In this document: piece by piece, positions 12,401 to 22,636 of the stretch
How the letters are laid out: each line of letters opens with the position of its first letter
Position numbering within the stretch: the stretch's first letter is position 1
Assembly: GCF_000002425.4 (NCBI RefSeq)
Contig: NC_037257.1
Location: 17,178,206-17,242,205 of the forward strand
Length of the DNA stretch: 64,000 nucleotides
Source: Physcomitrium patens
Taxonomy: Eukaryota; Streptophyta; Bryopsida; Funariales; Funariaceae
Reading direction: 5' to 3'
Program-made: the position numbers and the translations under genes
Notes under the pieces: generated by a model
Told to the model about the DNA's origin: nothing
What the model saw: the letters and a program-made list of their open reading frames with translations, nothing else
The model's database searches: none

Positions 12401-12964
12401 GATAATCCTGCAGCAGAAGATATGGCAAATCGGTTGTCAGAGTTACATGCAATAATGAAGGCGCAGTTGAAGAAAGCTCAAGAACGACAAAAGATAAATG
12501 CAGATGTATATCGTAAAGAGCAACCACAACTCAACGTGGGTGATAAGGTATGGCTACTTCGTCGCAATATCAAGACCACTCGACCTTGTGACAAATTGGA
12601 CTATCGTAGGCTTGGCCCCTTTTCTGTTTCTGAACAGATCAACCCAGTTGCATATCGGTTACATCTACCGGAGTCAATGAAGATCCATTCTGTATTCCAC
12701 GTGTCTCTTCTTGAACCATATAAGACAGTGGATATACAAGGAAGAAGACAAATGCCACCGCCTCCTATAGAAGTAGATAATAATGAAGAATTTGAGGTGG
12801 AAGAGATATTAGACTCAAGGCGGCGCCGAAATAAGCTGGAATATCTTGTTCATTGAGGCGGATATGATATTAGTGAGCGCACATGGGAGCCATCCAGGAA
12901 TCTAGCAAATGCATCAGCTAAAGTCAAAGTTTTTCATCAACGACATCCATCAAAACCAAGATGA
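9401..12964 (+). pseudogene. pol: pol of the chromovirus, two in-frame stops
   Basis: A single open register, -1 relative to gag, opens after TAA 9398-9400 and ends at TGA 12962. It is broken by TGA at 10388-10390 and TGA at 12854-12856. Domains in order: aspartic protease with LVDSGASS (about 9590-9610); reverse transcriptase with YLDDILIY (about 10619-10642); RNase H with ETDTSDFALGAVLSQ and HDKELLAIVDSF (about 11060-11220); integrase zinc-binding region with CDICSRSK (about 11820-11850); integrase core with MDFITDLP, SDRGTQF and QTDGQTERVNQ giving the D, D, E triad; and a C-terminal chromodomain (about 12790-12950). The first stop lies just upstream of the RT TKIDLRGAYN motif. The second replaces the conserved Trp of the chromodomain (YLVH-stop-GGYD). 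Both can arise by one G:C to A:T change. Confidence 0.9.
9443..9486 (+). promoter_or_regulatory. Candidate -1 ribosomal frameshift site between gag and pol
   Basis: Within the 70-nt gag/pol overlap, GGAAAAC (9443-9449) lies in the phase needed for a -1 slip (G GAA AAC). Seven nt further on, TCCAGC (9457-9462) can pair with GCTGGA (9481-9486) in a 6-bp stem, with a possible extra T-G pair. The sushi-ichi-derived gene PEG10 uses GGGAAAC at its gag/pol junction. The heptamer here is not the ideal X XXY YYZ form, so efficiency is uncertain. Confidence 0.4.
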
Positions 12965-12974
12965 AAACCTCTCT

Positions 12975-12982
12975 TATAAAAG
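12975..12982 (+). promoter_or_regulatory. TATA-like box upstream of the extra ORF
   Basis: TATAAAAG lies 11 nt after the pol stop and 78 nt upstream of the ATG of the extra ORF, a plausible arrangement for a separate short transcript. No other promoter evidence is visible. Confidence 0.35.
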
Positions 12983-13059
12983 AGACAAGATTGAGGCAAG
13001 ATAACATTCAATTTCCTATCCTTGTTTGTAACTTCTTTGCATTTTGTGATGCTAATTAG

Positions 13060-13482
13060 ATGGAGAGCCAACAACCAGCGGATTCAACTCAAGAACCTTC
13101 GTTTGCTGACTTACTGGATGAGACATTGCGATTGTCACAACCTTCAAGACGACGCAACCGAAATGAAGACCCTCAAGAACGACATGTTCTTCCTCGAATA
13201 GATGGTGAGATACAACGCGTTTGGTATCACGACCTTGGAAGAGATTCTCGATGTTTGGTGATATTATTGGAGATAGAAACGACTCTTGATGGTGTTTCAA
13301 ATGTATTATTTGAAGGAAGTTATGAAGGCCTCAACAGTGATCAAATAACAGGGTGGTCTTCTCGCCCTGGAATGGGACACTATCGATGGCTAAGAGGACC
13401 CATCAACTATCTTCGAAGAGAACAAAGATCAGAGTATGTAGCAAATACAATTCGCCGCATATTAGATTTTCTCAATATATAA
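13060..13482 (+). CDS. Extra 140-aa ORF of the chromovirus, unknown function
   Basis: An uninterrupted frame between pol and the 3' LTR, ATG 13060 to TAA 13482. I do not recognise the protein. It starts with a polar Ser/Gln/Pro-rich part (about residues 1-45, with a basic patch SRRRNRN). A more globular part follows (about 46-140), rich in aromatic and charged residues (VWYHDLGRDSRCLVILLEIE, WSSRPGMGHYRWLRG) and ending in a likely helix (EYVANTIRRILDFLNI). No signal peptide or membrane span is visible, so it does not look like an envelope protein. It is not a chromodomain, dUTPase or RNase H. It is the only intact frame in the element, while gag and pol both have stops, and a TATA-like box precedes it. 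Most chromoviruses end after integrase, so it may be an accessory gene or a captured host fragment. Confidence 0.7.
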   Translation: MESQQPADSTQEPSFADLLDETLRLSQPSRRRNRNEDPQERHVLPRIDGEIQRVWYHDLGRDSRCLVILLEIETTLDGVSNVLFEGSYEGLNSDQITGWSSRPGMGHYRWLRGPINYLRREQRSEYVANTIRRILDFLNI

Positions 13483-13509
13483 TCACTGCTCCTCGTGGAA
13501 CTCGTCCCT

Positions 13510-13520
13510 AGAAGGGGGGG
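13510..13520 (+). promoter_or_regulatory. Polypurine tract
   Basis: AGAAGGGGGGG, followed by TAA and then the 3' LTR, is the expected primer site for plus-strand synthesis. The 3-nt gap to the LTR is normal for this class. Confidence 0.85.
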
Positions 13521-13523
13521 TAA

Positions 13524-14053
13524 TGTCACGGACATACATATAATTACCTATATGAATAGATAAAAGTATGTAAAAGTAGGTTAATTGTGTAATATCTTCT
13601 AGAGAAGCTTCTTAGAAGCTTCATAGACGCTGCTTTGACTTTATAGGAGTCTATAGTTGACTTTTAGGTTAGAAACTTGGTCAACAAGTTAGCCATGTGC
13701 CACGCATGTTGGAAGCTTAAAGAACAAGCTAACTACGTGGTCCATCCATAGAAAACTTGCCTTGCAAGCAAAGGCATGTGGCCTAGAAAGTCAACATATA
13801 TTGGAGGTCTTATAGAACATCGCCACGTGGCTTCTAGTTAGATAGTATATATAGAGGCAAGAGTGAAGCCCTCTTCACTCTTGTCAACTCCTTTCTTGCT
13901 TCTAGTCTAGTTTCAAGGGTCTCTAGTTTTCTTGTATTTTGGCAATAGCCATTCCAGTTTCTTTCTTAATATACATATTCCTATTTTGTCCTATTTCTTT
14001 TTGAGAAAAGTCTCACTTACTCTTTAGCTTTCATCGAGTTCTTGTCCCTGACA
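13524..14053 (+). repeat. 3' LTR of the chromovirus
   Basis: 530 bp. In a base-by-base read I found no difference from the 5' LTR. It is followed by the second CTTAC target duplication (14054-14058). Confidence 0.95.
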
Positions 14054-14058
14054 CTTAC

Positions 14059-15879
14059 TCCTAAGTAATCTATTTTTGAATCTAATCTTATTCTAACAAA
14101 TGTTACAGTGTAAAATACATACATTTTATATTCTAAAATTGAAACATATACTATTGTAAATACTACAATCTAACAATATATGAACTCAAAGCCAACAATA
14201 ACATTTTGTTTCATCTTTCAGTTTTAAATATGTATTATTGATTTCTTTTTTTTCTTTTTCTTTTTTCTTTTTCTTGTGAATCTCAAGGTAATATTCAAAG
14301 AACAGAAAACCACTTCCAAAAATATTTAGAATTCTAATTATAGGTTATTCAGTTCCTACAGGGTGGTATTGTATAAATAAATAAATCCATATGACAATTA
14401 ACTTGTTAGAATGCATGGATTTAAGCAACAGAGATATAATAGTAGACATAGGAAGTTGTGTTTTAAATATTAAGTATGAAAAATTGATTGGAAGGTCAAT
14501 TAATTCTATGTTGTAAATTATGACGCCTTTGTTAGATCACAAAATTGCTTAGAAATTTTATTTAATTCTGTATTTCACCCAAAATGTTATTATTAAAAAG
14601 CAGAAATTCATATTGGTTTAAAAATTGAAGTTTAAATTAATTTCATGATATTTGTGTATTCTTAGAAATTTAAGAGATACATATAGAAATAAATTCAATC
14701 CAAGATTTAACATTGAATTGTGTTTTTTTTTCATATTTTCTTAATTTAATCATTATTTTATTAATTTTTTAAACTGTATGTATTTTTTTTACAATTATCT
14801 CATGTTTTTATTACATAAGTAAAAATAGTGGTCTATTGTTAAGCCACCCCATAATATTATGATATAAAAAAATTATTTTTTCAAAATGATCTTTCATACT
14901 ACACCAAAACAACATAATGCATATAATAGAAACAATTAAATACAACATGCATTGCAATGTGAATGCATATCAAATCCAACATATTTGTGGATATAATATT
15001 ACATAATACATCAACTACCCCAATCTATGATCAATTATTGTTATTTCTATCAATGTAGAGACAAAATATTTACATATATTAAAAAAACCATAAATCAAAA
15101 AAATACCACTTCTAAAAGAAGCCATGAAAAGAATGAGAGCATGGATCCTCCTTTATATGCAACCTTTGGATCATGTTGAGTTTCATGTTGAGTTTTGTGG
15201 CAAATTTCATGCCAAGTTCGTGTGTCTCAATCCGTTTTCTTTGTACTTTTTTATAAAGAAGTGGGGTCAAAGAGCTTTTTTGATTCAAGTGGGGCAAAGA
15301 TGAAAGGGATCACAAGGACATATTTCAATATGCTCTCATGGGGTGGTAGCTAAAGGAGCACACTTATAATGGAAGTGGGTAAAGGAAAGTGAACCAAAGG
15401 TGCATTATTTCCCAGGTGTTGTATATATGTGAAAAAGAAAATAAAGCCATGTGATGATACATGCACAAATTATCTAATCATTTTATTATTTTCTTCAAAA
15501 ATTGAGATGAAGTTCACATACATACACACATATAAACATGGCAACTATTGTTGAATTCAAGCAATGCATTTCACACACGATAAGCAATAGTTTGTTATTC
15601 ATTTGGCGCCAATGCTATTGGTTTAGAATTGCTCATATTTTTCATGGTCCTATAATTACCTCTTATTTTATTTATATATTTATGCATACATTATTTTTCT
15701 TTATAAAAAAAATGAAGAAAGAAGCTTCCAAAGCATGACTCTATTTGCTGTTTTTCAAAGGATGTGAAAAAATAATTCTTCTTCTTCTTCTTCCATGTAC
15801 AAAATGCATTTGTAAACTGAAGTTTTGTATGATTTTGAATAAAACTTTTCAACTACCACTTCCAGAATCACTTTAATAA

Positions 15880-15921
<42 letters not shown>

Positions 15922-16900
15922 TTTATTTAAAGATTTATTTATTTACTTTTAAACCTTTTGAAGGGATGATACTTGTCCAGAATTTCAATCAAATAGTGGT
16001 AATTATAATGTGATCAAGTAAAAAAATTAAACCCGACTTTGCTTTCTACTTCAAGGGACAACACATTCTCATATATATATATATATATATATGTATTTGT
16101 AATATAATCATAAATTCCAATGTTGTAATGAAGTTTCTGTCTTGCAGTGAATTTGATTATTGCAATCAATCAATCAGTCGATAAATTTTGATAATGAATA
16201 TAAAATGAACCTTTGATTCTATGCAATCCAACTGAGTTTACTAGCAAAGAGGATTGTTTATGGGGTATTTTCGTACACAGGAAAAATCTTACACTTTAAC
16301 AATAATTTTCAACATCACATTCGGTATCTAAATGCCGTTCACTGTAGCCACCATACAAGTGCAAACAACTGTTTAAAACGGAATCCTTGACAAGATTCAT
16401 TTGAACTTCAATAAGTAAATAAATAATGTCGATATCTATCTATCTATCTATCGAAATACATATAAATATATATATATATCTACACACATACAAGTGTCAA
16501 AATTTTGCTCAAACGTCTTCGAAACACTGTAGTAACACCACCAAGTCTAGCTTCATTTTACTATGGAGATTGTCGAAAGAAAACAACTCCCATGGATGTC
16601 CTCAACGCCAATATGTTTTCATTGATCGTGCTTTATTTCTATCACAATACAACAAGTTCCTGATAGTAAACAAGGGGTTTATCACCGACAAGATGGGGTC
16701 GGCCATTCCAGTTTCCAAGTCCGACAAAAATCCATTCCACTCCCGCTGAAAACACCCACAAATAGCAAACCCTAAAAGTCAGAATTTTGGCCTTCGGAAC
16801 GGGAGAGCCCCAGTTGTGGTGTGGGCGACAATGCTGAAGCAATCAAAAAGCATCGCATCCCCACCATCGACGTTGAATTCGAAGACTCCAGGAGGAAGAA
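14059..16900. other. AT-rich intergenic DNA right of the chromovirus
   Basis: No gene is recognised. Notable points: a CT-rich tract (14248-14276), (CTT)n at about 15778-15793, (TA)n at 15884-15919 and about 16072-16092, and (CTAT)n at about 16434-16453. From about 16500 the base composition becomes more balanced, leading into the leader of the sulfotransferase gene. The short open frames (15112-15297 minus, 15538-15738 plus) show no family motif. Confidence 0.6.
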
Positions 16901-17575
16901 AAATTGACCAAAACGACACGAGAGAGATCAGCGTGGAATTTCGACACTGACCTCGCCTTTTTACGTAGCGTAATTTTTTTGGATTTTGTCTTCGATTTTG
17001 GTTTTTGTCTTGCTTGTATGTGTCCTGTTGTTGTTGTTGTTGTTGTTGTTGTTTTTTCGAGTCATCTCGCTTCATTCGCTGCACACCAGCCATGCACCAG
17101 GACTGATCATTGTACCACCAAGCTCCCTGCAGCTTCGAAGCCTCGAGTGGGGAGGAGGAGGAGGAGAAGGACGACAATGGCCGTGAAGCTGCTGCAGGGA
17201 ATTGCAACGAGGAGGAGGAGGAGCTGGCGATGGTGATGTACGTGCACACGGCTTCGTTGCTCAGGTTTGATGGCCAAGTTGGAATTTGGGGCTGCCATGG
17301 AACCACGCAGTGGAGACGCTGCTGTTGCGATCGAAGTGTTTGCTGTGTTCCGGGTGGTGATCGTGTGCTGTGTTTGTTTGTTTGTTTTTTTGTTTTTTTT
17401 GTTTTTTTCAGGTTTTGTGAGCTCGTGGTGATCTGGAGCTGAATGAAGCCTTTACCATGGCAGCCACTACTGCGGCCGTGGAGTCGGAGCTGCTGCTGGC
17501 GGACTAGCCTTCAGGTTTCTGTGAATGGGCCTTTTGGTGTGATTTGAAGCGAGTGCTCTTGCAAAACTGACCTTT
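16901..17575 (+). promoter_or_regulatory. GC-balanced leader region of the sulfotransferase gene, with uORF
   Basis: This block lies directly upstream of the sulfotransferase start. It carries a (TGT)n tract (about 17027-17053), GAG-repeat tracts (about 17152-17170 and 17208-17222) and (TTTG)n (about 17370-17400). A 16-codon upstream frame (ATG 17457 to TAG 17507, MAATTAAVESELLLAD) precedes the main start by 69 nt. The apparent polyglutamine frame on the opposite strand is only the complement of the TGT repeat. Transcript boundaries are not determinable here. Confidence 0.45.
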
Positions 17576-19970
17576 ATGGTGGAGAAGAAAGGATGCAGAG
17601 ATGGGGTTCCTTCTGCTGGCAATGGATTCCACCAGGTTTGTCCTTCCGAAACTCTATTCGCAGATTGTCTTCAGGCGTGGAATTGCACTTTGTGGGACAA
17701 GCTCGCCGCTAGCATCGTCGATAATTGGGGATCATTTTCTCTAAAAATAAATATTACAATGTTTGTGGATCCGTATCTGAAACAAGGATGATAGGTTACA
17801 CAATCGCCGAAATCATCGCTCACAGTGAGACTGGAGGAACAGGTCGTGATTCTACCACATAGTGAAATATCTCTTCCCCTTTACGTCAAGTTACATCAAA
17901 AGACATAAGGAAACGAAACGAAAAGAGAAAGGGGCTTCGTCTGAGGTGGGTCAGTCTGAGGAATCCGTGTAATTTGAACACAGATGACAGGAATTCAATC
18001 AGATTCGAAATATGAAGGAGGACATGAATGCTTTGCTAGTACTATGAAGGTACCGAATCCGATTCAAAGTGTTTGCAAGTTTCTTAGTTATTCGAATTTT
18101 AGACCACTGTAGCAAGATTTGGTTGAACCGACTGGATTAAGATCGGTCATCAAATTTGCTGTGTATTCGAAGACACTGCTCTCTCTTTCGGTTTTGTATT
18201 CCGTTTTGCGGTTTGCCATGGTGGAGGCAGAAGAAGCTTTGTGTTGAATTTTGCAAATTCGCGGGGGCAGGATCTTTGCAGCGGGAAGGAGTGGAGAAAG
18301 ATATCAACTGTGTGGAGGCTGCTTGTTCTGGTAGTCATCGGAGCTGTTAGTTTATACATGTGCATGGTGGGCGTGGGCACAAGGCAATTCCCATTCGAGT
18401 CCGTGGAAGGGGCAGTCGTCAAAGACTGGAGACGAGAGGATGAATCCTGTGCTCCACGGGGCCCTTCCGTGGATTATTACCAGCACTACCCTCTTCCGCA
18501 TTCATATGGAAGGTTGAGATCACAAGCTTTCGTTGCTTTATTATTATTATCATGCCAATGTACCCATTTCGATGCGTTCTGCATGAGAAAAACCTCTCTC
18601 CCTCTCTCATGCTTTGCTCCATTGTGCTTGCTTGCTTGCATGCAGGCAAGAGTGTCAATGCACCCCTGTACACTTTTTTGTAATATTATCAATGCAAAGA
18701 TCAGGCAGTGGGTGGTTCGAGACGCTTCTCAACAACCACCCAAACATTAGTTCCCACGGTGAGATTTTCTCTGTCAAGCCACGGAGAGCGAATTTTTCCA
18801 CCATCGCACGCACCATGGACAAGATCTACAATCTGGACTGGCTGAATAGTGCTGCTAAGAACGAATGCACTGCAGCTGTGGGTTTCAAGTGGATGCTCAA
18901 CCAGGTAGATTTCACAACCATCCCCCCACCTCATGCTTACCATTTTATTCACGCCATTTGGATGCATAGGATCCTCTCAATCTAATACCAGTTTTCAAAG
19001 CATCATTGTCTTTCGTTCTCAGATGCTTAGTTTCAATGTTTCATGCGGCTATTATGTAAACTTGCATGATGTCTGCCCTGGTTGTGAGCCAAATGGGCAC
19101 CGAGGATTAATTATTTCCAGCCAAAACTATTTGCCCCACGTCTCCATTCATCTTCTGTTCCAGCGGTCTGACGTTGATCATTTGTAGGGACCGATGGAAT
19201 ACAGCAGGGAGGTGAGCGACTATTTTGAGAAAATGGGCGTCTCTGTCATTCTACTTCTTCGGCGAAACGTGTTGAAGCGGCTAATTTCCATCCTGGCAAA
19301 CGCATACGACCGCAAAGCGAAACCACTGAACGGCATCCACAAGTCGCATGTCCACTCAGTCGAAGAGGTACACCATTCCTCACTCTTTCTCATTACACCA
19401 TCACGCCTCCCATTCTTTACCGTTCAAAGGCAACACACACAAAGCATTGTCTAGTATATTGATCAGTCCACCACCATCACAGGCCATGAAATTGGCAGAA
19501 TACAGGCCAGTCATCGACGTGAACCACTTGACAGACAACTTGCACAGAGTGGAACAAATCACTGACGACGCTCAACGCTTCTTCAACAACACTCGTCTCC
19601 GAGTCGTTTACTACGAAGATCTCGTTATGGATCCAAAGGTTTTTTCTTTTTCTTCCTAACTGTCTCACGAACTTGCTATTATTTTAGCATGGTTTTTTTG
19701 CATCTCTGTGAACCTGCAGTGCATTCAACGTATCAGATATGGACTGTGTACTGATAGTGTGTGTGGATTGTAAAACTCTTCCTGAATGTTGTGCAGCATC
19801 TTATGCAGGTCCAAGAGTTTTTGGGGGTGCAGCCTCGCAAACTGGAAAGCCTGCAGGTGAAGATCCACACTCGGCCACTGAGAGAACAGATTCAGAACTG
19901 GGATGCAGTGTTGGCTCGCTTGAAAGCAACTCAGTATGAGACTCTACTCAACGATGGGGATTCCACCTGA
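17576..19970 (+). CDS. Type II membrane sulfotransferase family protein
   Basis: Modelled exons: 17576-17635, 18271-18512, 18646-18904, 19188-19367, 19483-19638 and 19797-19970. They join in phase to 356 codons. The product should transfer sulfate from PAPS to a glycan or other acceptor in the Golgi lumen. The short cytosolic N-terminus is followed by one membrane anchor (about residues 37-55, LLVLVVIGAVSLYMCMVGV). The 5'-phosphosulfate loop QRSGSGWF is at about 118-125, followed by ETLLNNHPNISSHGEIF. The 3'-phosphate-binding strand and helix LLLRRNVLKRLIS is at about 209-221. The C-terminal motif VVYYEDLV is followed by VKIHTRPL. All introns are GT-AG. The first intron (635 bp) has a weak pyrimidine tract, so the N-terminal exon is the least certain part; it is chosen because it supplies an in-phase ATG before the anchor. 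The acceptor substrate is unknown. Confidence 0.85.
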
Positions 19971-22636
19971 TTCCTTTCTCTTTCTTTTCTCATTTTTTGC
20001 TGGTTTTTGTACACTGTTTTATCACTTTTTTCCTCTTTATTTCTGGTTCCATTTCACATTGTTTCTATTCTTTTGTTAGAGTCCTGTGTAGAAGAAAAAA
20101 TTCCACACACACTCCCCTGGTTTGCCTGTTCAACTGGAATCCTTTGGGGATGATTAGTGTAAATCCTGTTCGTCATTTTTTTAATGAGAGAACCCAATTT
20201 TTCTTGAAGGGATGATTTGTTTGTGGGTTTTTTTGTGTTTTGAATTCATGGGGTTGAATAAGAGGTTTGGGGGGTTATCATGCTGCGATTTTAATTATTT
20301 TGTTTGTTTTGATTTTATTCTGTTGTTTTTTCTTCGTTTGTTTCGAAACAATGACACAAGGTTATATAGATATGTGTTTGTAAACAATGAGAAGATTCAA
20401 TGTTTAATGTAGATGGATTGTTGTCATGTGTTGCTGTCGCTATTAATGAAATATGTTCAACAAAACTAATATGTCTAAAACAAGTGTCACTAAAAACTAT
20501 GATCACTTTCAAATAAATATATATATATATATAAGAAAATTCAAAGAATTAAACAAATGAAGGCGAAATATTTTGATATCCAATTACGGGTTTTCATTAA
20601 TTTGAATTTGTAAATGCTTTAAGGATTTCTTTTATTCATTAAATTATTTACTTGATGTAGTAATTTGACATATTGAATAAAAGCCCAATCAAAATAAATT
20701 CCTATAGATTACTATAACTTCTGCACTAAAACCATTACAATAATATTTTGCAAATTTTGGAAATCAATTTTGGAAATCAATTCAGTAATGTTGGACTAAA
20801 AAATCTTTCTATCAACAAGCTACAAACCATGAAATTGATAATAAAAATATGCTCTTATAATAATAACATACATATTTTATTCCAATATGAAAATTATCAA
20901 ATAAATTATAGAAATGCTACAATAGAATAAATAAAAGAAGGCATTTAATGAAGTAATATAATAAAATTTTGCAAGGATGCAAGAACTGAAGATAACAAAT
21001 ACTAAGCTTAAAAGCTTACTAATATACCCTTATAACATTTGACATTTTTGTTCTTAAAGAGATGCATTTAATTTGATCCAAATTTCTACCATTTTGTGTA
21101 AAGTTCAATATATAGCAATCTTTCACTTTTATTTTGTTGCATAATATTCACAAATTTTTTTAAACTTCCAACATAAGTATCTTTTTAATCTTGTGCAATC
21201 AATCAAGTGCATTGCCTTGTTCATATTCTACCCTTAGAATCAACTGAAGAAACAAATTTGAATTGCTATGCTCATTCACTTGAGTGATAGTATTTCTATA
21301 TTGTGCTAAAATGATCAACATTTAAATAGTTGTTGACAGAACACAAAAATGGTTGAATAATAGAACTTTAAATACTTGTTGATTTAAACATTTAGATAAA
21401 TGCATAGATGGTTGAAAGACAATGATCCAAATTGTTATTGATTTAAGTAAATGAATAAATACATAGATGATTGAATAGATGCATAAACAGATATATGGCT
21501 TTTTGGATGTGTAAAGACAAGTATCATTATCTTTAATATTTATATATATATATATATATATATAGATATAGATAGGATACATATTTACTTTCTAAAATTA
21601 TATTGGTTTATTTATATTTTATTTAAAAGCCATTTTAAAATTTTAAAATTTGTTCTTTAAACTCAACAAAAATAAACAAATAAATAAATAAATCACATAA
21701 GATGAATACATCTATCAAGAAAATTTTAAAGATGGCATAAAACAGGATTAAAATAATATTATCTTATACAAATATTTATTACACAAAAAAATTATAGCTA
21801 ATCTTATTTAAACTAATAAAATAATTATTAGTAGACTTATAACATTATTAAGAATCATAAAATAAAAAGTACAACAACTTATGATGGATGAATATATATA
21901 TATATATATATATATACGATTTTACTGTATTTTAAATGCCAGAAATTTTTATTGTATAATGTTATATTCAAATTTATATATTCGGCAATATCTGCATAGT
22001 TTCTATTTATTTGTCAACTGATTTGTTTGCCTGAATAAATTTAACAAAGGCTCGTTGCAATAAAGAATACAAGTACTTCTTTCATGATTTTACCTTCTAT
22101 TTATGTCATTCATACTAGTATATTATAAAATAGTATCTACCATTGAGACAACCTTGCGTTTAGACCATGATTCTTAAGAATTGTCTCCACATCTTCATGA
22201 ATGCTCAAAAGAATTGAAACCCTAGCCCTAATTGAAGCTTCCTCAACTGTAGCGATGGCCATGACTTCGCCTATTACAGTTACGATTTGAGATTGGTGAT
22301 GCTGTGGATCGGTTGGCTGCAGATTTTAATTTGCCGTTGAAGCTTTTGAGGATTGAGATTCATCGAACAGTGCTTGTTTGTGCACACGGTGACTACTGTT
22401 TGTTTACATTTATATTTGTCAAAAAAACATGTATCTGTAGCTCTAATGAAGGAATAGAATGTAGCCTGCATTTTTCTTGTGTCCATGGAGTGTGCAAGTC
22501 GATTGAAAATGTTGCACGATCTACGAGAGAGTTTAGGAGTCTGACTTGATTTTGAACTACGTTTGGATTTTGTCTCGTGAGTGTCTTCTGAGGTGTGCTC
22601 TTGTGCTCTTGTTTGTGGCTTCAGGGAGACGTGGCC
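19971..22636. other. Intergenic region, AT-rich, with leader of the cyclophilin gene at its right end
   Basis: The first 400 bp are T-rich 3' flank of the sulfotransferase gene. The rest is AT-rich with (AT)n at about 20515-20533, 21540-21565 and 21894-21916. From about 22190 composition becomes balanced. A TTTGTGGCTTCAG acceptor-like sequence just before 22625 suggests a 5' UTR intron of the cyclophilin gene. A short frame at 22304-22549 has no recognisable family. Confidence 0.5.

Larger units (their letters stand above)
7720..14053 (+). mobile_element. Complete Ty3/gypsy chromovirus (sushi/Tf1-like), with broken gag and pol
   Basis: A 6,334-bp LTR retrotransposon. It has two 530-bp LTRs (7720-8249, 13524-14053) that read as identical, termini TGTCA...TGACA, and a perfect 5-bp target duplication CTTAC at 7715-7719 and 14054-14058. 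The interior runs: leader with a self-priming type primer site, gag with a CCHC knuckle, pol in the order protease, RT, RNase H, integrase and chromodomain, then an extra 140-codon ORF, a G-rich polypurine tract and the 3' LTR. The domain order and terminal chromodomain define a chromovirus. Gag and RT wording (RQGNRSV, KTAFRTRYGHFEY) is closest, from memory, to sushi-ichi/Tf1/Tcn1-type elements of animals and fungi. Gag carries one in-frame stop and pol two, so this copy cannot make full proteins without recoding. Identical LTRs indicate a recent insertion. Confidence 0.96.

Noticed and set aside
9033-12856. RNA editing (U to C) as a repair of the three stops in gag and pol
   Set aside because: At two of the sites the family residue is Trp, which U-to-C editing cannot produce from TAG or TGA, and such editing is known from organelles.
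16779-17306. Polyglutamine protein on the minus strand
   Set aside because: The Gln run is only the complement of a TGT microsatellite in the sulfotransferase leader. Low complexity throughout and no domain.
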